Source of the DNA: [Synechococcus] sp. NIES-970
GTDB lineage: Bacteria; Cyanobacteriota; Cyanobacteriia; Cyanobacteriales; MRBY01
Direction of reading: 5' to 3'
Length of the DNA stretch: 64,000 bases
Assembly: GCA_002356215.1 (NCBI GenBank)
Contig: AP017959.1
Span: 372,001 to 436,000 of the forward strand
Below the pieces are notes generated by a model. That model saw nothing but the letters and a program-made list of their open reading frames with translations, was not told the origin of the DNA and did no database searches. Below, one piece after another: positions 1 through 8,567 of the stretch. Within the stretch, counting starts at the first letter, position 1. Every line of letters begins with the position of its first letter. Position numbers and translations under genes: made by a program.

Positions 1-217
1 TCAATTCCAGCAGGTCATCGACATCCATATTGAGTAACTTGGCATAGAAGCCCACTTCCCCCATCACCCGGCTTTCTCCCTGGCGCAGGTACATCGACAG
101 GCAGTGGTGGGCTTGGGTTTCTACGGCGCGGCCCGTCCGAAAAAAAGCGAGGGCATGGAGCAAACGATCTTCGTAGGGAGCCAGGGGAGGCAAAGCAAAA
201 GGTTCAGGGCGTTTCAT
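1..217 (-). CDS. Conserved cyanobacterial hypothetical protein, C-terminus cut by window edge
   Basis: An open frame begins at an ATG at 217 and runs leftwards off the window without a stop, so only the first 72 residues are visible (MKRPEPFALPPLAPYEDRLL onward). It has no signal peptide or membrane segment and looks like a soluble helical protein. I recall similar short cyanobacterial proteins of unknown function, but assign none here. It is followed on the same strand by the MFS gene upstream at 1498-245, 27 bases away, so the two may share a transcript. The ATG is the first in frame, and the reading frame uses ordinary codons for this genome. Confidence 0.6.
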   Translation of the reverse strand, partial: MKRPEPFALPPLAPYEDRLLHALAFFRTGRAVETQAHHCLSMYLRQGESRVMGEVGFYAKLLNMDVDDLLEL

Positions 218-244
218 CTTAAACTGTGAGCAATATTGCTGATT

Positions 245-1498
245 TTAGAATTTTTGGGCGTAGCGATCGCCCGTGCGACCCAGGGCAAATTTGAGAGAAG
301 TCTCGATCTGGGCATTGCCAAGGGTCAGGAAAATAAAGAACGAAAAGAAGGCCAAACCAGAGGCGATCGCAAAAATCCCCTGATAGCCGACCAACTGGGT
401 GACTGTACCGAGAAATAAACCCGCCAGGGCAATGCCCACATCAAAACCACCGATGCAAATCGAATACACTTTACCCCGTTCTGCGCTAGAGGAGCGATCC
501 GACATCAAGGCAATCATCATCGGGACGAGCGTGCCTGCCCCCAAACCTTCCATCACCCCCGCCATCATGAACCACGAAGTACTAAGGGCATTATTGAGAA
601 TTAACATCGTCACCGTATAGCAGAGGAGACTACCGCTGATAAATAGCCCCCTGCCGATCGTATCGGAGGCTCTCCCCACCAAGAGACGGCTGGTAAAGCT
701 AGAAATCGCCGCCGCCCCATAGAAAAGCCCGACATTAAAATCTAAACCCAGATCGCGGATATACAGTGGTAAAAAAGTTACCAAAACACCAAACACTAAG
801 CCGATACAGAGCATAATGAGCGACGGAATATAAAGCCCTTTATGGCGAAATAGCTCCCAATAATCTCGATTTGTCTCCGTCTGGAGGGCTGTCAATGGCT
901 GTTTTGCGGACGCAGGGTCTATTGGCATCGCTTCTTTGGTTTGACTGGCTAACAGCAAGGCCACAACCCCACAAACCCCAGACACCATGAAAATCACTGA
1001 ATAGGGGACATTGCCCAGAAGGTAACCACCCACCACTGGCCCGATGGACATCCCCAGGGGAATCGCCAAACTCATGTAACTAATCACTTCCCCTCGGTTC
1101 CGCTCTGGGGCTAAATCGACGACTAACGCGCTATAGCCCGTCGTAAAAGCCGCAATACTAATGCCATGGAATGCCCGCCAGACCATCATCTGGGGAATCG
1201 AGTTCAAGAAAATATATCCCCAGGGGGCGATCGCCACCACCGCAGCACCGATTAAGATCACCCGTTTGCGACCCTGTTCATCCACCATCCGACCGAGGCG
1301 AGTCCGGGCCAAAATCAGACCAATGGCAAAGCAGCCCATCACAAAACCCACCTGCTGATCTGTTGCTCCCAAATCCTGAATATAGGCAGGAAGTACCGGC
1401 AGAAGACTGGTCATACTCAACCAAAAACCTAGGCCTGCAATAAAGAGAAAAATGAGATTACGCCGGGTATCCGCTTCTAATTGCCCAAAAACTTTCAC
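245..1498 (-). CDS. MFS transporter (DHA1-like drug:H+ antiporter family)
   Basis: A 417-residue membrane protein with about 12 hydrophobic segments split by a central hydrophilic loop near residues 185-215, the usual major facilitator layout. Motif A is visible after the second segment (GRMVDEQGRKRV, roughly residues 69-80), and its weaker counterpart follows the eighth segment (GRASDTIGRG). These motifs are typical of the DHA1 group of proton-coupled exporters, so export of a small molecule or drug across the plasma membrane is likely; the substrate cannot be read from sequence. It is divergent from msrP, with 128 bases between the two starts, which should hold both promoters. Confidence 0.85.
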   Translation of the reverse strand: MKVFGQLEADTRRNLIFLFIAGLGFWLSMTSLLPVLPAYIQDLGATDQQVGFVMGCFAIGLILARTRLGRMVDEQGRKRVILIGAAVVAIAPWGYIFLNSIPQMMVWRAFHGISIAAFTTGYSALVVDLAPERNRGEVISYMSLAIPLGMSIGPVVGGYLLGNVPYSVIFMVSGVCGVVALLLASQTKEAMPIDPASAKQPLTALQTETNRDYWELFRHKGLYIPSLIMLCIGLVFGVLVTFLPLYIRDLGLDFNVGLFYGAAAISSFTSRLLVGRASDTIGRGLFISGSLLCYTVTMLILNNALSTSWFMMAGVMEGLGAGTLVPMMIALMSDRSSSAERGKVYSICIGGFDVGIALAGLFLGTVTQLVGYQGIFAIASGLAFFSFFIFLTLGNAQIETSLKFALGRTGDRYAQKF

Positions 1499-1626
1499 CG
1501 AAATTTACCCTTTCTAATGAGCCCACCTTAATTGTAAAGGAATGTAAATAAAGCCGCCTAAAAGCCCGCCCAGCGAAATGCGCTAGAGTTTTAGACGGTA
1601 TTTATCGTTGTTGATCCTGAGCCGCT

Positions 1627-2604
1627 ATGGTGCTGTTTAAAGTTCCGCCTGCCTACGCCCTTGCCGAAAATTTGGTCACCACAGAAAGTGTGTATTGGAA
1701 CCGCCGCAAATTTATCAAGACCCTCCTCGGGGCCGGTGTCGGCATTGGTCTAGCCAGTTGCCAGTCCCAAGATCAGCAGTACAATGCCCTGCGCCAAACC
1801 CTCGATTTACCAAAACTGAAGGTCACCACAAACCCCGCCTTTCAGACCATCGGCGATCGCCCAATCACCAAAGAACTTTTTGCGGGTCAATACAATAATT
1901 TCTATGAATTTGGTGGCACTAAAGGCATCTGGCAAAACGCCCAGAGTCTCCCCACAAAGCCCTGGCAAGTGGAAGTGGGCGGCCTCGTGAACAACCCGAA
2001 AACCTACGATATCGACGACCTGAAAACGCAATTCCCCCTCGAAGAACGCATTTATCGCTTCCGTTGCGTGGAGGCTTGGTCGATGGTGTTACCCTGGATT
2101 GGCTTTCCGATGCGCGAATTGATTAAGGCCGTTGAACCCACCGCCCAGGCAAAATTTGTTCGCTTTACCAGCTATTACGACGAAGCGATTACCACCGGTC
2201 CCACCTTCCATTTGGGCGGCCTGCCCTGGCCCTACACCGAGGGACTGCGGATCGAAGAAATGAATAATGAACTGGCCTTTTTCGCCCTGGGGATTTACGG
2301 CCATGATCTGCCGAAACAGCATGGAGCGCCCCTGCGGATGGTGCTGCCCTGGAAATATGGCTTTAAAGGGGCAAAGTCCATCGTCAAAATTGAATTTCTC
2401 GCCGAGCAACCGGCCACCTATTGGAATACGATTGATGGCCATGAGTACAAATTTGAGGCCAATGTGGAGCCGGACGTGCCCCATCCCCGCTGGTCCCAAG
2501 CCACCGAAAAATTTATCGGTAATACCCCTGATTTCAGCTGGGAACTGAAGGAAACATTGCCCTACAACGGTTATGGGGAATATGTCGCCAGCCTCTACAG
2601 TTAG
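1627..2604 (+). CDS. msrP: Protein-methionine-sulfoxide reductase catalytic subunit MsrP (YedY family molybdoenzyme)
   Basis: A 325-residue sulfite-oxidase-fold molybdoenzyme that, in characterised relatives, reduces methionine sulfoxide in periplasmic proteins. The N-terminus carries a twin-arginine signal (NRRKFIK near residues 25-31) followed by a hydrophobic stretch ending in LASC, which also fits a lipobox. The Cys in RFRCVEAWSMVLPW is the expected molybdopterin ligand. The sequence before the twin arginines (TTESVYWNRRKF) resembles that of E. coli MsrP, which supports the start chosen. The usual partner, the haem membrane protein MsrQ, is not in this window. The gene converges on the SDR gene with a 12-base gap. 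Confidence 0.85.
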   Translation: MVLFKVPPAYALAENLVTTESVYWNRRKFIKTLLGAGVGIGLASCQSQDQQYNALRQTLDLPKLKVTTNPAFQTIGDRPITKELFAGQYNNFYEFGGTKGIWQNAQSLPTKPWQVEVGGLVNNPKTYDIDDLKTQFPLEERIYRFRCVEAWSMVLPWIGFPMRELIKAVEPTAQAKFVRFTSYYDEAITTGPTFHLGGLPWPYTEGLRIEEMNNELAFFALGIYGHDLPKQHGAPLRMVLPWKYGFKGAKSIVKIEFLAEQPATYWNTIDGHEYKFEANVEPDVPHPRWSQATEKFIGNTPDFSWELKETLPYNGYGEYVASLYS

Positions 2605-2616
2605 GCCAAAACGCAC

Positions 2617-3282
2617 CTACCAGGGCAAAATCTCCCCATTGGCATGCCAAAAAGTGCCTGTATTTTCGAGATTGAGTGCCTGAATGCGGGCTAACAACCC
2701 TTGCACAGCGATCGCCGGGCTAATGGCATCTTCGCGAAAATTGATCATCCGCGTTTTTACAAGACCAGGATGGAGAATGCCCACGGCAATGCCCCGGGGC
2801 CTCAGGTCGATCGCCAGAGATTTTCCGGTCATGGACAGGGCGACTTTCGACATTCGGTAGCCGTAGGAACCGCCGGAGGTGTTGTCCTCAATGGAACCCA
2901 TGCGACTGGTCATCAAGATCACCTTAGAGCCGGCTTGCAGATTTGGTAAAAGGGATTGGGTAAAACGCAATGGGGCGATCGCATTCACTTCAAATTGACG
3001 ACGGATGCTATCGCAATCTAAGTTTTCTAAATCAACTCGCTCTAAAATGCCGGCATTGTTAATCAGCACATCAATCATTTCCCCCTGAAGCGCTTGGGTC
3101 AGGCGTTGTACTGCATCAGGATTTGTCAGATCCACATCGCTTTTAACCGTGATGCCCAGTTGCAACAGTTCCTCGGAAGGGGTGCGACAAACGGCAATGA
3201 CCCGATCGCCTTGGGCTTGAAGTTGGCGGCAATATTCCAAGCCGATCCCTCGATTGGCCCCAGTGATCAGATAGGTTTTCAT
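2617..3282 (-). CDS. SDR family NAD(P)-dependent oxidoreductase
   Basis: A 221-residue classical short-chain dehydrogenase. The Rossmann nucleotide-binding motif TGANRGIG is at residues 7-14, the NNAG motif lies near residue 75, and the catalytic Ser and YGYRMSK (Tyr-x-x-x-Lys) lie near residues 139-146. The C-terminal substrate loop is short, as in the small C-factor-like group. The substrate cannot be told from sequence. It starts at the ATG at 3282 and ends 12 bases from the convergent msrP gene; no strong terminator separates them. Confidence 0.85.
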   Translation of the reverse strand: MKTYLITGANRGIGLEYCRQLQAQGDRVIAVCRTPSEELLQLGITVKSDVDLTNPDAVQRLTQALQGEMIDVLINNAGILERVDLENLDCDSIRRQFEVNAIAPLRFTQSLLPNLQAGSKVILMTSRMGSIEDNTSGGSYGYRMSKVALSMTGKSLAIDLRPRGIAVGILHPGLVKTRMINFREDAISPAIAVQGLLARIQALNLENTGTFWHANGEILPW

Positions 3283-3358
3283 CTTGCTTTATGCTTGTTT
3301 TGAGACAACGATTTGCAGTGTGGCAAGCTTCACCAAGAAAGTCAAATTTAGAGCTGCA

Positions 3359-4132
3359 TTATTCATAGCCGAGGGAAATCTGCCCAGGGGGAATTTTGAT
3401 AATGCTGCTGGCCCCGGGCGCAACAAGTTTCAGTAAAAGTTCTCCTTTCTCGTTCACCCCAGTAATGACCCCTTGATGGTCTTCGTAGGTTATGGTTTCG
3501 CCCAAATTTTTGAAATGTTTGAGATAGTCTGGCAAGATTTCTGCCATGGAACCTTGGGCTAATGTTTGGCTACCGTGCAAAATCCCAGCAATCACCAAAG
3601 CCGCCAGGTGATCGCCTGAAATTTTCATATCTCCTTGCCAAAATTGTGCGAGGTTAATTCCCGGAGGTGGTACAGGATTTTGATAGTTAATCCCGATCCC
3701 AACCACCGCCGCACTCATTTTTCCCTGGGAAATTTTTGTTTCGGTTTTAATGCCGCCGAGTTTTTTGCCACACAACAAAAGATCGTTAGGCCATTTGATT
3801 TGTACGGGAATTCCTGATTGTTGCAACCTTGCCACAATCCCCCAAACGCTGGCGAGGGTGAGGCTATAGACTACTTGGGGATCTAGTTTGACCGGCAGCA
3901 AAATTGATAAGTACAGCCCGCCTCGTTCCGAAGTCCAGGTGCGTCCCCATTGGCCCCGGCCTGCCGTTTGGGATAAGGCGATCGCCACCCGAGGCATTGG
4001 TTGTTGTGCCCCATAGCGCCGCCAAAGCAGCGCATTGGTGGAATCAAGATCTTGAAAAATTTCGATGGGAATCGTTTCTTTAGTAGGAAACAAAGTCCCT
4101 AGGGCAACTTCAATCGCGTCAGGCTGAAACAC
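3359..4132 (-). CDS. birA: Biotin--[acetyl-CoA-carboxylase] ligase
   Basis: A 257-residue biotin protein ligase that attaches biotin through biotinyl-AMP to the carrier protein of acetyl-CoA carboxylase, the first step of fatty acid synthesis. The biotin-binding loop GRGQWGRTW is near residues 58-66 and the WPNDLL motif follows near residue 113; the C-terminal SH3-like domain is present. The protein lacks the N-terminal helix-turn-helix of bifunctional E. coli BirA, so it should be a plain enzyme and not a repressor. It is divergent from the M16 gene, with about 117 bases between starts. Confidence 0.88.
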   Translation of the reverse strand: MFQPDAIEVALGTLFPTKETIPIEIFQDLDSTNALLWRRYGAQQPMPRVAIALSQTAGRGQWGRTWTSERGGLYLSILLPVKLDPQVVYSLTLASVWGIVARLQQSGIPVQIKWPNDLLLCGKKLGGIKTETKISQGKMSAAVVGIGINYQNPVPPPGINLAQFWQGDMKISGDHLAALVIAGILHGSQTLAQGSMAEILPDYLKHFKNLGETITYEDHQGVITGVNEKGELLLKLVAPGASSIIKIPPGQISLGYE

Positions 4133-4249
4133 AGTTGGTAAATATTTCTATCGCTTTTTTCACAATAGCTTGCTTTGCACCGCCCCCCACACCGGGAATT
4201 TGTTAAAGTAAAGCGCCAACTTTCACCTCTGCAAACATCCTATCTGCCC

Positions 4250-5539
4250 ATGGTTGCCAGCTCTGCTTCTACCCAAATGACCCACCGTACTGTCCTTAGC
4301 AATGGCATTACCCTAATTGTGACCGAAAATCCCATAGCGGATTTGGTCGCAGGCCGTTTGTTCTTTCCCCAGGCGGGAGGATGCTGGGAAACCCTAGCCC
4401 AAGCAGGACTGTTTCATCTGATGGCAGCGGTGATCACCAAGGGGACCCGCCGTTACAGTGCGGTGGAGATTGCTGAGCAGGTAGAATCGATCGGAGCCAG
4501 TCTCGGGGCCAGCGCTTCCAGTGACTATGTAGCCCTTAGTCTAAAAACGGTGACGAAAGATTTTCAGACGATTTTTAAGCTGATGGCCGAAATTCTCCGG
4601 GAACCTACTTTTCCGCCAGAGGAAGTGGAGCTAGAGCGCAAAATCACCCTACAGAGTATTCGTTCCCAACAGGAGCAGCCTTTTAATGTGGCCTATGACC
4701 TGCTCCGGGGCCAAATGTATCCCCAACATCCCTATGGTCAGTCGATCCTCGGCACAGAAACAACGGTACAAAGTTTAACGCCAGAAGATCTACGTCAGGT
4801 CCATCAACGACATTTTCGCCCGGATAATTTAGTCATTAGTCTTTCGGGTCGCATCACCTTAGAGCAGGCGGAGGCGATCGCCGAACAGACCCTAGGAGAT
4901 TGGCAAAATCCTCCAGAGCCCTTACCACCCTTAGAAATTCCGGCTTTGGTTCCCCAGGGAGGCTTCTGGCGACAAGAAAAAGACAGTCAACAGGCGATTA
5001 TTATTCTGGGTTATCTCACAGGGACGGTGGCTGATGATGATTTTTTTGCTCTGAAACTGTTGAGCACCTATCTGGGGAATGGTCTTTCGAGTCGCTTATT
5101 TGTGGAACTGCGAGAAAAGCAGGGTTTAGCCTACGATGTGTCGGCTTTTTTCCCGACTCGGCTGGCTCAATCACAATTCATCACCTACATCGGCACAGCG
5201 CCCAAAAATACGGCGATCGCCCTCCAAGGTCTTTATGACGAAATGCAACGGCTGGTAGCGGCACCCCTGGCTGAAGTAGATTTGCAGGTGGCAAAAAATA
5301 AACTCCTGGGTCAATACGCCCTCGGCAAGCAAACGAATGCCGAGTTAGCCCAGATTTTCGGCTGGTATGAGAGTATCGGCCTTGGCATTGACTTTGACCA
5401 AGCCTTTAGGTCCCATGTAGAAAAAATCACTACCGCTGAAACTCACCAAGCGGCCCAGCGTCATTTCCAACAGCCTTACATCGTCGTTGTTGGCCCCCAG
5501 GAAGCTCTTTCCCTCGTCCAAGACATTCAACTATCGTAG
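4250..5539 (+). CDS. M16 family peptidase-like protein, non-catalytic type
   Basis: A 429-residue protein with two M16 (pitrilysin/processing peptidase) halves. I place the start at the ATG at 4250 (MVASSASTQM); the frame is open upstream, but the extra residues are unlike the family. The zinc motif HxxEH is degenerate: the equivalent segment reads GLFHLMAAVITKGT, with Ala at the catalytic Glu and second His positions (about residues 59-60). The C-terminal substrate-holding segment SRLFVELREKQGLAYDV is conserved. In this family such proteins act as the non-catalytic partner of an active subunit; no active partner is adjacent. Confidence 0.85.
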   Translation: MVASSASTQMTHRTVLSNGITLIVTENPIADLVAGRLFFPQAGGCWETLAQAGLFHLMAAVITKGTRRYSAVEIAEQVESIGASLGASASSDYVALSLKTVTKDFQTIFKLMAEILREPTFPPEEVELERKITLQSIRSQQEQPFNVAYDLLRGQMYPQHPYGQSILGTETTVQSLTPEDLRQVHQRHFRPDNLVISLSGRITLEQAEAIAEQTLGDWQNPPEPLPPLEIPALVPQGGFWRQEKDSQQAIIILGYLTGTVADDDFFALKLLSTYLGNGLSSRLFVELREKQGLAYDVSAFFPTRLAQSQFITYIGTAPKNTAIALQGLYDEMQRLVAAPLAEVDLQVAKNKLLGQYALGKQTNAELAQIFGWYESIGLGIDFDQAFRSHVEKITTAETHQAAQRHFQQPYIVVVGPQEALSLVQDIQLS

Positions 5540-5587
5540 AAAACGATATAAGGCGATCGCCCCAATCTATCGAAATCAAAAATAGCT

Positions 5588-6277
5588 ATGTTTATTCGTC
5601 AAATCCTTTTAAGTCTTAGTTTATCCACACTCTTCTTCGGTGGTGGTCTAGTGTTGGCCCAAACGCCCCGACCCGAACTCCGCATTGGCAGCACGGGTGC
5701 AGCCGTTGGCGAATTACAGACAACCCTACGCCTGTTGGGTTATTACAGTGGTGAAGCAACAGGAACCTACGACGAAGCCACCGTAATTGCCGTTTATCAG
5801 TTCCAACGGGCTGCGGATATCCCCCAAACAGGTGTAATGGATCGCGCCACCTGGGAGGCCCTACTGCCTGCGACCAATGCCAATCCCCCTAGTGCTGCGG
5901 CAAACCCAGCTACAGCACCTGAACCCGAGGAGGCCACCCCTGAACCTCAAAGCAGGCCGACCACCACCACGAGTACTGCTGACACAACAGCGCCTGCCAC
6001 CACCACAACGCCTGCGAATCAAACACCCGTCGCCGCCACAACCACGACGGATAATCCAGATCCCAGTAGCTTACCCCTCCTCAAAGAGGGCATGGATGGA
6101 GACGCAGTCAAACTATTGCAGACCCGCCTGCAAGCTTTAGGACACTATCGGGGGGCGATCGATGGTATTTTTGGCCCCAATACCCGTATTGCGGTGATCG
6201 CTGCCCAAACAGCTTTGAAGATTGATGGGGATGGCATTGTTGGGGCTCAAACTTGGGCTAAACTTTTAGCCCAATAA
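5588..6277 (+). CDS. Exported peptidoglycan-binding protein with two PG_binding_1 domains
   Basis: A 229-residue protein with an N-terminal signal peptide (residues 1-24, cleavage probably after the LAQ region). Two PG_binding_1 domains follow: the first about residues 33-90 (SGEATGTYDEATVIAVYQFQ), the second about 165-228 (GAIDGIFGPNTRIAV). They are joined by a low-complexity linker of about 70 residues, rich in Pro, Ala and Thr. No catalytic domain is seen, so it probably only binds the cell wall in the periplasm. It lies 48 bases after the M16 gene on the same strand, possibly on one transcript. Confidence 0.85.
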   Translation: MFIRQILLSLSLSTLFFGGGLVLAQTPRPELRIGSTGAAVGELQTTLRLLGYYSGEATGTYDEATVIAVYQFQRAADIPQTGVMDRATWEALLPATNANPPSAAANPATAPEPEEATPEPQSRPTTTTSTADTTAPATTTTPANQTPVAATTTTDNPDPSSLPLLKEGMDGDAVKLLQTRLQALGHYRGAIDGIFGPNTRIAVIAAQTALKIDGDGIVGAQTWAKLLAQ

Positions 6278-6350
6278 CAGTCAAGCTTAGACTGACCTGG
6301 GTTATCAGTATTACCCACCCCAACTCCCTAGGGGGAAAAATAAACAAGAA

Positions 6351-6401
6351 TGCTGTTTTACATTTTTAGAAGTATCAACTTTTTTATAATGTAAAACAGC
6401 A
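6351..6401. repeat. 14-bp perfect inverted repeat upstream of the copper chaperone gene
   Basis: TGCTGTTTTACATT at 6351-6364 is repeated as its exact reverse complement at 6388-6401, with a 23-base AT-rich spacer. It lies 89 bases before the Atx1-like gene and 74 bases after the PG-binding gene. No T-run follows on either strand, so it is not a typical intrinsic terminator. It may be an operator, an mRNA hairpin or the trace of a small mobile element. Confidence 0.55.
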
Positions 6402-6489
6402 ATGACCTTATCATCAGCAGAAAATAATAAATGCAGACTTTTAAGATGCTGCTAACATGTACAAAAATAAGCTTTAAGTAAAATAATCT

Positions 6490-6684
6490 ATGAGTTTTAA
6501 GATTGCTGTATCGAGTATCGCCTGTGAAGTCTGTGGCCAGACCATCACTAAAGCGATTCAAAATCAAGATGCTCAAGCCCAAGTTACGGTCGATGTTGCA
6601 GCGAAAACCGTCGCAGTAGAAACGGTACTTTCCGAGGCAGAAGTCAAAGAGCTTATCGTCCAAGCTGGTCACAATCCTAACTAA
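6490..6684 (+). CDS. Atx1-like copper chaperone (HMA domain)
   Basis: A 64-residue single heavy-metal-associated domain. The Cu(I)-binding CxxC is at Cys12 and Cys15 (IACEVCGQ), and a His sits at position 61 in the loop QAGHNPN. Length, CxxC position and His61 all match cyanobacterial ScAtx1, which passes Cu(I) to the P-type ATPases CtaA and PacS for thylakoid plastocyanin and cytochrome oxidase. That role is inferred from the family. It is followed 15 bases later by the ion channel gene on the same strand, so the two are probably co-transcribed. Confidence 0.85.
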   Translation: MSFKIAVSSIACEVCGQTITKAIQNQDAQAQVTVDVAAKTVAVETVLSEAEVKELIVQAGHNPN

Positions 6685-6699
6685 AAAATTCTAATATTC

Positions 6700-7500
6700 A
6701 TGGAACAGGAATTTCCCTGGTGGTTGAGACTGGGTCATGCCCTTGATGATTTTGACAGCGGCTTAGGGCGGTTTCTGAATATCAGTCTTTGCAGTCTTAT
6801 TTTCATTTCATCGGGGATTTTTGTGGCCCAAACCTATCCACTGCCCCAGCCTTACTCCCAGTATCTAGATTATTTAGACAAGCTGATCTTAATTATTTTT
6901 GTTCTAGAATATCTTTGCCGTTGTTTAGGATCGGCAGACCCGCGCAAGTTCGTTTTTAGTCTTTTTTCATTGATCGATCTTCTGGCGATCGCCCCCCTAT
7001 TTTTAGGGTTTCTAGATATTCGCTTTATTCGATTATTCCGTTGGTTTCGACTGCTCCGGCTAATTCGTTTTTTTCGTCTAGAGATTTCTATTCTCAACAT
7101 CCAAGCAGAAGATAGTATTATTCTCAGCCGAATTCTTCTCACTTTATTTACGATTGTTTTTGTTTACTCTGGTCTTATTTACCAAGTAGAACATGATGTA
7201 AATTCGGCAGTGTTTGGCAATTTTTTAGATGCTTTGTATTTTGCAGTGGTGACTATGACTACTGTGGGCTTTGGAGACAAAACGCCCATTTCCGATCTCG
7301 GGAAGATTGTGACTTTAGTGATGATCTTAACTGGGATTATCGTGATTCCTTGGCAACTGGGAGATCTGGTTCGACAATTTATCAAAAGTACTGGTCAGCA
7401 AGAGGTTAGCTGTCAGAAATGTGGCCTTGCTTTCCATGACCGAGATGCACAATTTTGTAAGCGATGTGGTACGGCGCTTAAAGGAGAAACTTTAAGTTAG
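6700..7500 (+). CDS. Voltage-gated-like potassium channel with C-terminal zinc ribbon
   Basis: A 266-residue ion-transport protein with a six-segment channel core. The Arg-rich fourth segment (FIRLFRWFRLLRLIRFF, about residues 107-123) is a voltage-sensor-like helix, and the pore filter TMTTVGFGD lies near residues 186-194, the K+ selectivity signature. After the last helix there is a short cytosolic tail with two CxxC knuckles (CQKCG and CKRCG, about residues 238-257), forming a zinc ribbon. The ribbon is not part of standard channels. The gene follows the copper chaperone by 15 bases. Transport of K+ across the plasma membrane is inferred from the filter. Confidence 0.8.
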   Translation: MEQEFPWWLRLGHALDDFDSGLGRFLNISLCSLIFISSGIFVAQTYPLPQPYSQYLDYLDKLILIIFVLEYLCRCLGSADPRKFVFSLFSLIDLLAIAPLFLGFLDIRFIRLFRWFRLLRLIRFFRLEISILNIQAEDSIILSRILLTLFTIVFVYSGLIYQVEHDVNSAVFGNFLDALYFAVVTMTTVGFGDKTPISDLGKIVTLVMILTGIIVIPWQLGDLVRQFIKSTGQQEVSCQKCGLAFHDRDAQFCKRCGTALKGETLS

Positions 7501-7598
7501 CATTTAGGAACATTACTCAATAAAAAAACACTAAAAAGTTGGCGGATTAAAAAGAAATTCTTATGATGAAAATATCATTCAAATCCAAACATTAAATC

Positions 7599-7952
7599 AT
7601 GCTTTTTGTGCTCAATTTATTACAAGGTTCTGTTAGTTTTCAATTTCCTTCCACTGCTGCCCAAGAACTCAAAGGAGAGATCTCACAACTTATGGATAGC
7701 ATGAAGGCGATCGCCAATGGTGGAGATCTAAAAAAGCGCCCCCAGCCCCAAAAACCGATGGAATATCAATATACAGGGGATCTTTTCTTAGAGATTTTTT
7801 GTAACCCAAATATTTACCCTAGTCCCTTCGCCGCCAAAGTGTTGATTACCCTACGCGATGAAAAAATTCGCTTGACCAGCGAAGCTGAACTTCCTCGTCT
7901 TGTCGAAGACTTAGATAATTACCTGGCCGAGGCAGAATCGTTCTCAAGGTAA
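7599..7952 (+). CDS. Hypothetical protein
   Basis: A 117-residue soluble protein not recognised with certainty. The first 60 residues are helical with a Lys/Pro/Gln-rich stretch (KKRPQPQKPMEYQ); the C-terminal half is mixed, ending in a Leu/Glu-rich helix (LPRLVEDLDNYLAEAESF). No signal peptide or Cys motif is seen; the hydrophobic start (MLFVLNLLQG) is too short for a clear signal. It starts at an ATG at 7599 and stands alone between the ion channel and the coiled-coil protein. Confidence 0.55.
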   Translation: MLFVLNLLQGSVSFQFPSTAAQELKGEISQLMDSMKAIANGGDLKKRPQPQKPMEYQYTGDLFLEIFCNPNIYPSPFAAKVLITLRDEKIRLTSEAELPRLVEDLDNYLAEAESFSR

Positions 7953-8041
7953 CAGCCGTTTTGGTGTCAGTGCGCTAGTCTAGGTCTAAACCATGCAATC
8001 TCTAATTTCTAATTTATCCTTCCCTAGAGAGGACCGTTGCC

Positions 8042-8425
8042 ATGAGTACATCCACAAACTTTCTTGAACTGATCCAAAAAGGGTTCCACGTCACTGTGGG
8101 AGCAGCCGCAACCCTCGTTGAAACCATCCAGGATCCAATGAAGCGGGAAGTCACGATCACCGGATTTCGGACAGAGCTACAAAGTCGTGCCGAGGAGTGG
8201 TCTGAAAAGGGTGAAATGACAGAGCAGGAAGCCCGGAAATTTCTTGAAAAGATCTTCCAACAGGGTAAAACGGCGGGGGCACCTGGTGATCAAGAAATCG
8301 TAACCACTGCCACCGAAGTAAAAGATGGCGAACTGCAAACGGAATTAAAAAATCTGACAGAGCAAATCATCACTTTGAAAAGTGAGCTTGCGGCTCTACG
8401 CCAAGATAACCAAGGGGAGAATTAA
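8042..8425 (+). CDS. Phasin-like / coiled-coil cyanobacterial protein
   Basis: A 127-residue, highly charged helical protein. The N-terminal 50 residues (FLELIQKGFHVTVGAAATLV) form an amphipathic helix of the kind found in short phasin-like or poly(hydroxyalkanoate)-granule-associated proteins, and the C-terminal 35 residues form a Leu/Lys/Glu heptad-like coiled coil. No catalytic motif is seen. An AGAGAGGA ribosome site precedes the ATG at 8042. A terminator hairpin follows at 8487-8505, so the gene is probably transcribed singly. The phasin assignment is a resemblance only. Confidence 0.55.
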   Translation: MSTSTNFLELIQKGFHVTVGAAATLVETIQDPMKREVTITGFRTELQSRAEEWSEKGEMTEQEARKFLEKIFQQGKTAGAPGDQEIVTTATEVKDGELQTELKNLTEQIITLKSELAALRQDNQGEN

Positions 8426-8486
8426 TTCTTTTTTAGCTTAAGTCTTTTTATCGCTCAAAAACAAACCGCGATGACGATAATGCTCT

Positions 8487-8519
8487 GGGCAGGTCTGTTC
8501 TGCCCTATTTTTATGCTTT
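8487..8519 (+). terminator. Intrinsic terminator after the phasin-like gene
   Basis: GGGCAG at 8487-8492 pairs with CTGCCC at 8500-8505 across a 7-base loop, followed by T-rich sequence (TATTTTTATGCTTTTT). It lies 62 bases past the stop of the gene at 8042-8425. Confidence 0.65.
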
Positions 8520-8567
8520 TTAGTGGAGAAAATTTTTTAAGTGAGATATGGACGAAATAAATCAACG

